Source: Mycobacterium shigaense (GTDB lineage Bacteria > Actinomycetota > Actinomycetes > Mycobacteriales > Mycobacteriaceae). Taken from it: a stretch of DNA of 64,000 nucleotides. Location of the stretch: NCBI RefSeq assembly GCF_002356315.1, contig NZ_AP018164.1, positions 1,798,001 to 1,862,000 of the forward strand, written 5' to 3'. Positions 48,414-57,241 of this stretch are shown here, piece by piece (position 1 is the stretch's first letter; each line of letters starts with the position of its first letter). The position numbers and the translations under genes are program-made. The notes under the pieces were generated by a model. It did no database searches. It worked only from the letters and a program-made list of their open reading frames with translations, and was not told the origin of the DNA.

Positions 48414-49057
48414 ACCTGGGAGTGTCCCAGATACGCCGCCAGGGCGTTGGTCAGGCCGCGCCGGGCCAGCTCCAGGTCCGCGTAGGAGCCCAGCTGCCGC
48501 TCGGACACCAGGCCCCGCATCGCGCCCGGGATGAGTGCGGCGACCTCGCGCACGCGTTCCGGATCGACGTCGAGGCCGGCGAAGGCGCTCTGACAGGTTT
48601 CCAGCCAGCTTTTGCCCCAGGAGAACAACTCGGCGGCGGTGCGCGGGTAGAGCCGTTCGAGTTCGCCCGGGTCGCGGGGAAGGGCGGCCCGCAAGTTTTC
48701 GATCGCGCGCGAATCCGACGACGCCAGTCCGTTGTAGAGGGTGTCGATGATGGCGCCGACGCGCTCGCGCAGGGGCGCATCGGGGCGCACCGGTCCAAGT
48801 GTCGAGAACGTCGCGGCGCGCCGCTCGGCGGTGCGGTGCAGCACCGCGGCCCAGAAACCATCGGTGTCGCCGAACTGGTACTGCACGGCGCCCCAGGTGG
48901 CGCCGATCTCCTTGGCAATCCGGTTGGCCGAAACCGAGCCCGGTTCGCCGGAGGCCAGCGACCGCAGCGCAGCCTCGAGCATGCTTTCGCGCGTCGCGCT
49001 GCCGCGCCGATTGGGGCGCCGGCCGGCGATTCCGGCCTCGCCAGCCTGCCGAGTCAT
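48410..49057 (-). CDS. TetR-family transcriptional regulator
   Basis: A 215-residue TetR-type repressor. The N-terminal helix-turn-helix is RESMLEAALRSLASGEPGSVSANRIAKEIGATWGAVQYQFGD (key HTH part ~22-65), followed by a helical ligand-binding domain with segments ERVGAIIDTLYNGLA and ALIPGAMRGLVSER. ATG at 49057 is the start. It is divergent from the Rieske oxygenase gene, 93 bases away, and translationally coupled to the GNAT gene, so it may control either or both. No convincing palindromic operator was found in the spacer by eye. Confidence 0.87.
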   Translation of the reverse strand: MTRQAGEAGIAGRRPNRRGSATRESMLEAALRSLASGEPGSVSANRIAKEIGATWGAVQYQFGDTDGFWAAVLHRTAERRAATFSTLGPVRPDAPLRERVGAIIDTLYNGLASSDSRAIENLRAALPRDPGELERLYPRTAAELFSWGKSWLETCQSAFAGLDVDPERVREVAALIPGAMRGLVSERQLGSYADLELARRGLTNALAAYLGHSQV

Positions 49058-49150
49058 TCGCCCAGCCTAACGGTTCTGCAGGTTTCATAGAGGGTACTTT
49101 GATTTCGGGGAGATGCCGCCTATGATTCCTACCCGTGGAGGGAAGCTCGG

Positions 49151-50200
49151 ATGGCTAAGCCGCCGTTGTCGATGAAACCGACGGGATGGTTCCAGGTCGC
49201 CTGGTCGGCCGAGATCGGCGCCGGCGACGTGCACAAGATGAAGTACTTCGACCAGGAGATGGTCGCCTGGCGTGCCGAGTCCGGCCAGCTGACGGTGATG
49301 AACGCCTACTGCGAACATCTGGGCGCGCACCTGGGTTACGGCGGCAAGGTCGTGGGCGAGGTGCTGCAATGCCCGTTCCACGGCTGGCAGTGGAGCGCCC
49401 AGGGCCGCAACGTCTGCATCCCGTACCAGGACCGCCCCAACCGCGGCCGCCGCATGCGGACCTATCCCGTGGTGGAGCGCAACGAGTCGGTCTACATCTG
49501 GCACGACGCGCAGGGTCGCGATCCGTACTTCGACGTCCCGGACGTGTTCGCCGCGTTCGCCGACGGCGGCAGCGCCGACGGCTACTACCCCCAGCAGCGG
49601 CTGTACCGCGCGGGCCTGGAATTGCATCCGCAGTACGTGCTCGAAAACGGGGTGGACTTCGCGCATTTCAAGTACGTGCACAACACCCCGATCGTGCCGG
49701 TCTTCACCCGCCACGACTTCGGCGAACCGGTGTCGTTCGTCGACTTCACCATCACCTTCGAGGGCGACGACGCTCAGTCGATCGAGGACGTCAACAGCGG
49801 CGTCGAGGCCATCAACGGCGGTCTGGGCGTCGCGGTTACCAAGAGCTGGGGAATGATCGACAACCGCACCATCTCGGCGATCACCCCGGTCGACGAGTTC
49901 ACCTCCGACGTACGTTTCATGGTCTACATCGGCCGTACGGCGCACAAGGATCCCGTTCGCGCCGAGGCCAAGGCGGCCGAGTTCGGCCGCGAGGTCATCC
50001 GGCAGTTCGAGCAGGATATCGAAATCTGGCGCCACCAGCGCTACTCGGATCCCCCCGCGCTGGCCACCGACGAGTACGCGGGCTTCACGGCAATTCGCAA
50101 GTGGGCCAAGCAATTCTATCCCGACGACAGTTCTGTCCTGGCGGGCGGCGCCGCCGCCGCCGACGTGTATGCCGCAGCTCAGAAAGGCGGAGACGAATGA
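49151..50200 (+). CDS. Rieske non-haem iron oxygenase
   Basis: A 349-residue terminal oxygenase of the KshA/phthalate-dioxygenase type. The Rieske [2Fe-2S] ligands are Cys54 and His56, and Cys74 and His77 (CEH...CPFH), spaced C-x-H-x17-C-x2-H. The mononuclear iron ligands are probably His172 and His177 in ENGVDFAHFKYVH, near the conserved Asn/Asp. Such enzymes hydroxylate ring or aliphatic substrates with electrons from a separate ferredoxin reductase, not encoded nearby. ATG at 49151 follows GGAGGGAAG. The stop overlaps the start of a DapB-like dehydrogenase gene (ATGA). The natural substrate is unknown; steroid or amine compounds are possible. Confidence 0.9.
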   Translation: MAKPPLSMKPTGWFQVAWSAEIGAGDVHKMKYFDQEMVAWRAESGQLTVMNAYCEHLGAHLGYGGKVVGEVLQCPFHGWQWSAQGRNVCIPYQDRPNRGRRMRTYPVVERNESVYIWHDAQGRDPYFDVPDVFAAFADGGSADGYYPQQRLYRAGLELHPQYVLENGVDFAHFKYVHNTPIVPVFTRHDFGEPVSFVDFTITFEGDDAQSIEDVNSGVEAINGGLGVAVTKSWGMIDNRTISAITPVDEFTSDVRFMVYIGRTAHKDPVRAEAKAAEFGREVIRQFEQDIEIWRHQRYSDPPALATDEYAGFTAIRKWAKQFYPDDSSVLAGGAAAADVYAAAQKGGDE

Positions 50201-51285
50201 ACGCACCCGCTGCGCCCGTTCGCGTGTTCCAGGTCGGAAGCGGAAACGTCGGCACGGAGATGATCAGGCGGATCGCGACCCAGCCAGACCTCGAACTGAT
50301 TGGCGTGCATGCCTATTCGGCCGAGAAGGTCGGCAAGGACACCGGCGAGTTCGCCGGCCTGGACGCCAACGGGGTGAAGTTCACCGGGACCGTCGATGAG
50401 ATCATCGCCGCCAGGCCGGACGTGCTGACATTCCACGGTGTGTTCCCCGACGAGGACCTCTATGTCAAGGTGCTCGAGGCGGGCATCGACATCGTCACCA
50501 CCGCCGACTGGATCACCGGCTGGCACCGCGACATCAACCACCCGCACCCGTCCGGCAAGCGGGTCAGCCAGCTGCTGGCCGAGGCGTGTGCCAAGGGTGG
50601 CGCGACCTTTTACGGCACGGGAATGAACCCGGGGCTCAACCAGATCCTCGGCGTAGTGTGCTCGGCCGACGTCGCCGACATCGAAAACGTCACCACCATC
50701 GAGTCCGTCGATGTGTCGTGTCACCACTCCAAGGACACCTGGATCGAGGTGGGCTACGGCCTGCCGGTCGACGATCCGTCGATCCCGTCGAAGTTGGAAA
50801 AGTACACCCGCGTCTTCGCCGACAGCGTGCTGATGATGGCCGACTGCTTCGACCTGCCGCTCGACGAGGTCAAATTCAGCTACGAGCTGGGCGCCTGCAC
50901 CAAGGACGTCGACCTGGGCTGGTACCTCCTGCCCAAGGGATCGCTCGGCGGAAACTACATCAGATATCAGGGCATGGTGGACGGGGTGCCGCGCGTCGAG
51001 ACGCACTTGGAGTGGCAGATGACGCCGCACACCGACCCGCACTGGGACATCAAGGGCTGCTACATCACTCAGATCAAGGGCGACCCGTGCGTCTACAACA
51101 AGCACATGATCTTCCCCAGGCCGGGCGTCGACCTGTCCAATCCGGACAACTTCGCCTCCATCGGCATGACCGTCACCGGCATGCCCGCCCTGGCGGCGAT
51201 CAGGTCGGTGGTGGCGGCGCGGCCGGGCCTGATCACCAGTGCGGACCTGCCGCTTCGCGCTTTCGCCGGGCGGTTCAAGAAGTAA
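50197..51285 (+). CDS. DapB-like NAD(P)-dependent dehydrogenase (2,4-diaminopentanoate dehydrogenase-like family)
   Basis: A 362-residue oxidoreductase. The N-terminal Rossmann fold has VRVFQVGSGNVGTEMIRRIA with G-x-G-x-x-G; the rest (DVLTFHGVFPDEDLYVKVLEAGIDIVTT; GTGMNPGLNQILGVV; key parts) matches the family of DapB-N-terminal proteins that includes 2,4-diaminopentanoate dehydrogenase. It is distinct from the real dapB at 51785. ATG at 50197 overlaps the Rieske gene stop, so the oxygenase and dehydrogenase are made together and may act on one pathway. The reaction is not known. Confidence 0.83.
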   Translation: MNAPAAPVRVFQVGSGNVGTEMIRRIATQPDLELIGVHAYSAEKVGKDTGEFAGLDANGVKFTGTVDEIIAARPDVLTFHGVFPDEDLYVKVLEAGIDIVTTADWITGWHRDINHPHPSGKRVSQLLAEACAKGGATFYGTGMNPGLNQILGVVCSADVADIENVTTIESVDVSCHHSKDTWIEVGYGLPVDDPSIPSKLEKYTRVFADSVLMMADCFDLPLDEVKFSYELGACTKDVDLGWYLLPKGSLGGNYIRYQGMVDGVPRVETHLEWQMTPHTDPHWDIKGCYITQIKGDPCVYNKHMIFPRPGVDLSNPDNFASIGMTVTGMPALAAIRSVVAARPGLITSADLPLRAFAGRFKK

Positions 51286-51374
51286 CCGAAAAGCCGACTA
51301 TTTCGCTGGTCTTCATGTACGTGCCGCTTTGCCCCCGCACAATGTCGGCACCCACGAAGAAGGAGACGCGTCGA

Positions 51375-51707
51375 ATGGCTTCACCTCGCTGGCCGGCCAG
51401 GATCGTCACGCCGCTGATGGCCGGTGCTGTCCTGCTCTGTACCGCCGGGACCGCCTCCGCCATCACCCCCCACGATGTCGACTTCCTGAACAGACTGCGC
51501 GGCCTCGGCTTCAATTGGCCGTCGCCTCAGGAGGACGCTGACATCGTCAACATGGGCCACCAAATCTGCATCGATCGCTGGAATGATTTCTCGCAGGACG
51601 CGCTTGCCCAGGACATTCACGGCACCCTGGGCCCCAAAGGCGTGAACTTCTCCGACGTCACCACCATGATCAGCCTCGCCGAAGACATGTTCTGCCCGTA
51701 CCACTGA
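51375..51707 (+). CDS. Small secreted DUF732-type protein
   Basis: A 110-residue exported protein. A Sec signal (RIVTPLMAGAVLLCTAGTASA) is followed by a short mature domain beginning ITPHDVDFLNRLRGLGF, with MGHQICIDRW and a C-terminal MFCPYH, giving a probable single disulfide. This is the DUF732 pattern, abundant in mycobacteria. ATG at 51375 is supported by AAGGAG with 8-base spacing. It lies 89 bases after the dehydrogenase gene and 77 before dapB. Function unknown. Confidence 0.85.
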   Translation: MASPRWPARIVTPLMAGAVLLCTAGTASAITPHDVDFLNRLRGLGFNWPSPQEDADIVNMGHQICIDRWNDFSQDALAQDIHGTLGPKGVNFSDVTTMISLAEDMFCPYH

Positions 51708-51751
51708 TCCTCGCCGGCGCTCGTCTCGGGCGGGTGCCTAACCGTCCATAG

Positions 51752-52982
<1,231 letters not shown>

Positions 52983-52983
<1 letters not shown>

Positions 52984-53438
52984 TGACCAAGACGCTGCTG
53001 ATCGTGCACCACACGCCGTCGCCGCACACCCACGAGATGTTCGAGGCGGTGCTCTCCGGTGCCACCGACCCCGAGATCGAGGGCGTGGAGGTACTGCGCC
53101 GTCCCGCGCTGATGGTCTCGCCCGCCGAGATGCTGGCCGCGGACGGCTATCTGCTGGGCACCCCGGCCAACCTCGGCTACATCTCGGGGGCGCTCAAGCA
53201 CGCCTTCGACTGCGCGTACTACCAGCTGCTCGACTCCACCCGCGGCCGGCCGTTCGGGCTGTACCTGCACGGCAACGAGGGCACCGAGGGCGCCCAGCGT
53301 GCCGTCAACACCATCACGACCGGCCTGGGGTGGACGAAAGCCGCTGAGACCGTGGTGGTTTCGGGTAAGCCGGGCAAGGACGAGCTGCAGGCGTGCTGGG
53401 AACTCGGGGCGACGGTCGCCGCCCGGCTGATGGACTAG
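52983..53438 (+). CDS. Flavodoxin/NAD(P)H-oxidoreductase-fold protein (Rv2771c homologue)
   Basis: A 151-residue flavodoxin-fold protein. The phosphate-binding region resembles a flavodoxin P-loop (VHHTPSPHTHEMFEAV), and the FMN-loop region is LLGTPANLGYISGALKHAFD, matching the YLLGTP-type loop of WrbA/flavodoxin-2 relatives. ATG at 52983 overlaps the preceding stop by one base. The stop codon TAG lies in ACTAG directly next to the inserted IS element; the same ACTAG appears on the other side of the element. Confidence 0.85.
53434..53438. repeat. Left copy of ACTAG flanking the IS element
   Basis: ACTAG at 53434-53438 is followed by G and then the IS end. The right copy is ACTAGC at 54557-54562. 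Reading NCTAGN as a 6-base duplication gives ACTAGG versus ACTAGC, five of six identical. The left copy carries the stop codon of the flavodoxin-like gene. Confidence 0.7.
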
Positions 53439-53439
53439 G

Positions 53440-53459
53440 TGTGATGTCCAGGGAGGTTG
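53440..53459. repeat. Left terminal inverted repeat of the IS element
   Basis: Twenty bases, beginning TGTGATGTCC and ending GGGAGGTTG, perfectly complementary to 54537-54556. Confidence 0.92.
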
Positions 53460-53492
53460 TTTCTCCCGTTATCGGTGAGTCTGTGTGACAGG

Positions 53493-53553
53493 GAAGGCCT
53501 CCGGTTGTGAAGTGGAGCTGTCTAGGAACCGCTTCATCAACCAGGAGGCCTTC
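53493..53553 (+). promoter_or_regulatory. Long hairpin sequestering the transposase ribosome binding site
   Basis: Bases 53493-53512 are complementary to 53532-53553 with only two single-base bulges (T53537 and A53543), leaving a 19-base loop. The right arm contains AGGAGG (53543-53548), the ribosome binding site of the transposase, and ends directly before its GTG at 53554. A transcript entering from outside the element would fold this stem and hide the site, while a transcript starting inside would not contain the left arm. This parallels known protection of transposase genes from read-through in IS10 and IS50. Confidence 0.7.
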
Positions 53554-54561
53554 GTGTCCCACGCTAACGCTGCACTGACCCCGCGCGCTCGATTGAGGCT
53601 CGCCAGACTCGTCGTCGAGTCCGGTTGGACCTACGCGGCGGCGGCGAAGATGTTCATGGTCGCCCCGCGAACCGCCAAGAAGTGGGCCGATCGGTTCCGC
53701 GCCGAGGGGCCCGCCGGGATGGCCGACCGCAGCTCACGTCCGCACGTCAGCCCCACCAGGACCGCACCGGCGCTGATGCGCCGGATCGTGGATCTGCGAT
53801 GGCGCAAGCGGCTCGGGCCGGTGCAGATCGGCGGGCGCTTGGGGGTGCCGGCCTCCACTGTGCACGCGGTACTGACCCGGTGCCGCATCAACCGGCTATC
53901 CCACATCGACCGCGTCACCGGCGAACCGCTGCGCCGCTACGAACATCCCCATCCCGGCGCGTTGATCCACGTCGACGTCACCAAGTTCGCCAACATCCCC
54001 GACGGTGGCGGTCACAGATTCCTGAGTCGAGAACAAAGCAAACGCAACGCCATCGCCACCGGCCACCGCACCGGGGAACGCGGTGGCATCTCGACGAATT
54101 ACCGCCCGAAGATCGGAATCGCGTTCGTACACACCGTGATCGACGATCACTCTCGGATGGCTTACGCCGAGATCTGTACCGATGAGAAGGCCGCGACGGC
54201 CGTCGCCGTGCTGCAGCGCGCAGTCGCGTGGTTCGCCGAGTGCGGGGTCGTCGTCGAACGGGTGCTCTTAGACAACGGATCGGCCTACCGATCCTTCGCG
54301 TGGCGTGACGCCTGTGCCGAGTTGCGCGTCACTCCGAAGCGGACCCGCCCGTACCGGCCGCAAACCAACGGAAAGATCGAGAGATTCCATCGCACCATGG
54401 CCGACGGTTGGGCCTACGCCCGTCACTACCAGTCCACTAAAGAACGCGACACCGCTTTAGCGGGCTGGCTGCACTTCTACAATTTCCATCGAGCCCACTC
54501 CGCCATCGCAGGCAAGCCACCAGTCACCAGACTGACCAACCTCCCTGGACATCACAACTAG
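53554..54561 (+). CDS. IS481-family DDE transposase
   Basis: A 335-residue transposase. Residues ~8-110 hold two helix-turn-helix parts (ARLVVESGWTYAAAAKMFMV; RLGVPASTVHAVLTRC). The DDE/RNase H core has Asp in LIHVDVTKFANIPDGGG, Asp in RVLLDNGSAYRSFAW and Glu in QTNGKIERFHRTMADGWAY. GTG at 53554 is preceded by AGGAGG with 5-base spacing; GTG at 53485 in the same frame is a longer but weaker option. The last IS base is the first base of the codon AAC, and the stop TAG comes from the flanking target CTAG, so the stop is supplied by the target site. Confidence 0.93.
   Translation: MSHANAALTPRARLRLARLVVESGWTYAAAAKMFMVAPRTAKKWADRFRAEGPAGMADRSSRPHVSPTRTAPALMRRIVDLRWRKRLGPVQIGGRLGVPASTVHAVLTRCRINRLSHIDRVTGEPLRRYEHPHPGALIHVDVTKFANIPDGGGHRFLSREQSKRNAIATGHRTGERGGISTNYRPKIGIAFVHTVIDDHSRMAYAEICTDEKAATAVAVLQRAVAWFAECGVVVERVLLDNGSAYRSFAWRDACAELRVTPKRTRPYRPQTNGKIERFHRTMADGWAYARHYQSTKERDTALAGWLHFYNFHRAHSAIAGKPPVTRLTNLPGHHN
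54537..54556. repeat. Right terminal inverted repeat of the IS element
   Basis: Twenty bases ending GGACATCACA, the perfect complement of 53440-53459; it lies inside the 3' end of the transposase gene. Confidence 0.92.
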
Positions 54562-55049
54562 CCGACGACGGCCTTGGCGAATGCTCGCGCGACGTAACCC
54601 AGCGATCCCACCAGCATCGCGAACTTGATCAGGGCTGCGCTCCTGGCGCGCCGCGCGTGCACGGCAATCTCGGCGCCGTCGAGCACCTTCAGCAGCGAAA
54701 CCCCTTCGGCCGCATCGGCGGCTACGGCGACGATCGCCGCGGCGGGCAGGATGGCCGGGTGGCCGCGCCGCCGGCGTGCCCGGTCGATCAGTAGCGCAAC
54801 AAGCGCGCCGTAGGTCGCCATGTAGCCGAAGTCCAGCCACAGGGACAGCCGGGCGGCGCGCCGGCCGTCTTCGCCCCAGCGATTCATCATGGCCTGAGCC
54901 CGAGATGCGCTGCCGGCCAACTCAAACGGAATGATCCCCGGCCCGCCGGTACGGCGCATGCGTCGTTCCAATACGAGCATCACCGCCGTGTAGCCGACGT
55001 AGGAGACGGCCGCGGTCGCCAGGGCGTTGCTCTGCATGCGCGGATTCAT
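54558..55049 (-). CDS. Small integral membrane protein, unknown function
   Basis: A 163-residue protein with about four hydrophobic helices: ALATAAVSYVGYTAVMLVLE, LSLWLDFGYMATYGALVALL, ILPAAAIVAVAADAAEGVSLL and a C-terminal IKFAMLVGSLGYVARAFA. The loops are Arg-rich (RRMRRTGG, RRRRGHP). ATG at 55049 is used; upstream in-frame sequence belongs to the divergent HNH gene region. Its stop TAG lies on the CTAG beside the IS, so before insertion its end and that of the flavodoxin-like gene shared the same four bases. Not recognised as a family of known function. Confidence 0.78.
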   Translation of the reverse strand: MNPRMQSNALATAAVSYVGYTAVMLVLERRMRRTGGPGIIPFELAGSASRAQAMMNRWGEDGRRAARLSLWLDFGYMATYGALVALLIDRARRRRGHPAILPAAAIVAVAADAAEGVSLLKVLDGAEIAVHARRARSAALIKFAMLVGSLGYVARAFAKAVVG

Positions 55050-55115
55050 GGCTCCAGCATGAGGCACGGATCCGGCACGACGAAAGTTGTCGTACCGGGC
55101 TGCGATGATGACGTC

Positions 55116-56372
55116 ATGCCGTTCCCCGCCGCGCCGCCGCTGGCCGAAAATGTGCCGCGGCGTGTGGATGTGTTGTTTGAAGAGTTGGCGGAGTTGGCTG
55201 GTCAGCGCAATGCGATTGACGGGCGCATTGTGGAGATCGTCGCCGAGGTGGAGCGCGAGGAGCTCTGGGGTGCCACGGGTGCGCGCTCGGTGGCGGCGTT
55301 GGTGGCCTGGAAGCTGGGGTTGTCGTCCGGGAACGCCCAGACGATCACCACGGTGGCGGGTCGGCTCGAGGAGTTTCCCCGCTGCGCCCAGGGCCTGGCC
55401 GAGGGGCGATTGTCGTTGGATCAGGTCGGGGTCATTGCCGCGCGCGCCGCCGACGGGTCCGACGAGCACTATGCGCAGCTCGCCGCGGTCGCGACCGTCA
55501 ATCAGCTGCGTACCGCGGTCAAACTGGAACCCCGGCCCGTACCCGATTCCCGGCCAGAATTCGAGCGCTCGATCACCAAGACCTCCGACGACGAGGGCAG
55601 CTGTTGGCGGATCAGACTGCCGCACCACGATGCGGCGAAGTTCGACGCGGCGTTGGCGTCTCATCGCGATGCGCTGGTCGCCGAGTGGAAACATGACCAC
55701 GACGATGGCGACCACGGCTGCGGTCTGGTGCCGCCATTTCCCGGCACCCCCGAGGCGTTCATGCGCCTGGTGGAGGCCGGGTGGGACGCCGAGGCGGCCC
55801 GCCGCCCACACGGGGATCACACGACGGTGGTGGTGCACGTCGATGTTGGGCAACGTGCGGCTGCATTGCATGTGGGTCCGCTGCTCACCGACGCCGACCG
55901 CCGATACCTGACCTGCGATGCCACCTGCGAAGTCTGGTTCGAACGTGACGGCGAGGTCATCGGATCCGGGCGAGCCACCCGTCAGATCAATCGGCGGCTT
56001 CGTCGCGCGCTCGAGTACCGTGACCGCACCTGCGTGGTTCCGGGCTGCGGTGCCACCCGAGGTTTGCACGCACACCACGTCCGGCACTGGGAGGATGGCG
56101 GTCCGACCGAGTTGAGCAACCTGGTGCTGGTATGCCCGTATCACCACCGGCTGCACCACCGGGGCGTCATCACCATCGACGGCCCAGCGGGCGATCTCCT
56201 GGTCACCGACAGCTCCGGCCGCCGGCTCAGCGCGCGATCGCTCGCGCGTCCGCCGAACCTGCCCCCGCCGGACGTTCCACCGTGTCCCGGCCCCACCGGC
56301 GAGCGGGCCGACTGGTGGTGGTACGCACCCTTTCAACCCCAATCACCACCGACAACCGGTCACGACACCTAG
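55116..56372 (+). CDS. DUF222 / HNH endonuclease domain protein (13E12 repeat family)
   Basis: A 418-residue protein with an N-terminal DUF222 region (~15-290) and a C-terminal HNH nuclease motif (~300-360): CVVPGCGATRGLHAHHVRHW, then ELSNLVLVCPYHHRLHHRG, with the paired CxxC and the His-Asn-His residues. Such 13E12-type genes are multi-copy in mycobacteria, and in M. tuberculosis copies serve as attachment sites for the phiRv1/phiRv2 prophages. ATG at 55116 is the start. Codon use is less GC-biased at third positions near the start than in its neighbours, consistent with mobile origin. Its stop overlaps that of the convergent thioesterase on CTAG. Nuclease target unknown. Confidence 0.9.
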   Translation: MPFPAAPPLAENVPRRVDVLFEELAELAGQRNAIDGRIVEIVAEVEREELWGATGARSVAALVAWKLGLSSGNAQTITTVAGRLEEFPRCAQGLAEGRLSLDQVGVIAARAADGSDEHYAQLAAVATVNQLRTAVKLEPRPVPDSRPEFERSITKTSDDEGSCWRIRLPHHDAAKFDAALASHRDALVAEWKHDHDDGDHGCGLVPPFPGTPEAFMRLVEAGWDAEAARRPHGDHTTVVVHVDVGQRAAALHVGPLLTDADRRYLTCDATCEVWFERDGEVIGSGRATRQINRRLRRALEYRDRTCVVPGCGATRGLHAHHVRHWEDGGPTELSNLVLVCPYHHRLHHRGVITIDGPAGDLLVTDSSGRRLSARSLARPPNLPPPDVPPCPGPTGERADWWWYAPFQPQSPPTTGHDT

Positions 56373-57202
56373 ACGTACGTCGGGCGGAACGCGTCGGCGG
56401 GCTGGGCGAGCGCCAGCGCGGAGCTGGTGCCGATCGGGCCGTGCCGGTCGAACAGGGTCGCGGCGCCGGTGGCCACTCCCGCCGTGCCGTAATGGCTTTG
56501 GGCGGCCAGCCCGATGAATTCGCCGTCGGGTAATCGGCTCGCCGTGACGGTGTAGTCGGCGTTGATGTAGCGCAAACCGCCTGTGCCCCAATGGGTGAGC
56601 GAACTCGTGATATCCCCGGCGAAGGCCAGGCGGGTAAACGGCGTCAGCGGGTGACCGTGGACCATCGGCCGAAACAGCCGCGCCCAGGCGAATTTCTGCG
56701 AGTGGGACTGCTCCCACTCGCCCGCAGCGATACCCGGGCTGCCTTCGACCGTGGCCCCGTATCCCCAGATGAGGAAGGGCATCTGCGCCGGAAAGCCGTC
56801 CGACGACGTCGGGAGCGGCGGCATCTGGGTCGGCGACGACCACACCTGGCCGTCGGGATGGTCGCCGCGACGCAGGAACAGCGCGCTGGCCCGCGCGACG
56901 ACCGTGCCGCTTTGCACCAGCGCACCGTCGACCAGCTTGATGCGCCGGCCTTCGCGCTGCACCGAGGTCTCGATCCGCACCGGTTCCATCAGGGCCGGGC
57001 GTAACAGGTCAATGGTGAAGCGCGCGGGCTGCAGATCGGGATCCACACCGGATTGCTCTATGCCCCAACCCAACAGGCCGCCGACGATCTGACCCCCCAT
57101 CGTGGCGCCCCACGGCCCCTGCGTCAGTGGCCCCGGAACATAGGAGTCGCCGTCGACAGTAAAGAACGCCTCCGGCATGATGGCGGAATCCTCGATCGTC
57201 AC
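56369..57202 (-). CDS. Acyl-CoA thioesterase-like double hotdog protein (TesB-like)
   Basis: A ~277-residue protein with two hotdog-fold halves of the TesB/DUF4442-thioesterase group. Visible pieces are GPWGATMGGQIVGGLLGWGIEQ (N-terminal hotdog helix; key part), FTIDLLRPALMEPVRIETSVQREGRRIKL, and in the second half ITSSLTHWGTGGLRYINADYTVTASRLPDG. It would hydrolyse acyl-CoA thioesters. Starts at 57211, 57202 (GTG) or 57178 (ATG) are all possible; 57202 is given. It is divergent from the acyl-CoA ligase gene, 39 bases away, and probably shares its promoter region. Confidence 0.83.
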   Translation of the reverse strand: MTIEDSAIMPEAFFTVDGDSYVPGPLTQGPWGATMGGQIVGGLLGWGIEQSGVDPDLQPARFTIDLLRPALMEPVRIETSVQREGRRIKLVDGALVQSGTVVARASALFLRRGDHPDGQVWSSPTQMPPLPTSSDGFPAQMPFLIWGYGATVEGSPGIAAGEWEQSHSQKFAWARLFRPMVHGHPLTPFTRLAFAGDITSSLTHWGTGGLRYINADYTVTASRLPDGEFIGLAAQSHYGTAGVATGAATLFDRHGPIGTSSALALAQPADAFRPTYV

Positions 57203-57241
57203 CGCTATCACGATAGGACACGCCGATAGTAAGGACCGGGC

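Larger units (their letters stand above)
53440..54556 (+). mobile_element. IS481-family insertion sequence, complete
   Basis: A 1117-base element with perfect 20-bp terminal inverted repeats (TGTGATGTCC... and its complement) and a single intact transposase gene. ACTAG occurs on both sides (53434-53438, one base away from the left end, and 54557-54561, directly at the right end), matching the known NCTAGN target of IS481. It sits exactly between the convergent ends of the flavodoxin-like gene and a minus-strand membrane-protein gene and disrupts neither. Perfect ends and an open transposase suggest recent insertion and likely activity. Confidence 0.92.

Noticed and set aside
49058-49150. A TetR operator in the TetR-Rieske spacer
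   Set aside because: Only imperfect short repeats were found; none convincing enough to list.
53485-53553. Upstream GTG at 53485 as the transposase start
   Set aside because: It lacks a ribosome binding site and would translate through the hairpin; the GTG at 53554 has AGGAGG at good spacing and the expected N-terminus.
55116-56372. An actual prophage attachment site in the 13E12-type gene
   Set aside because: No integrase, direct repeats or phage genes are nearby; only the gene family link exists.
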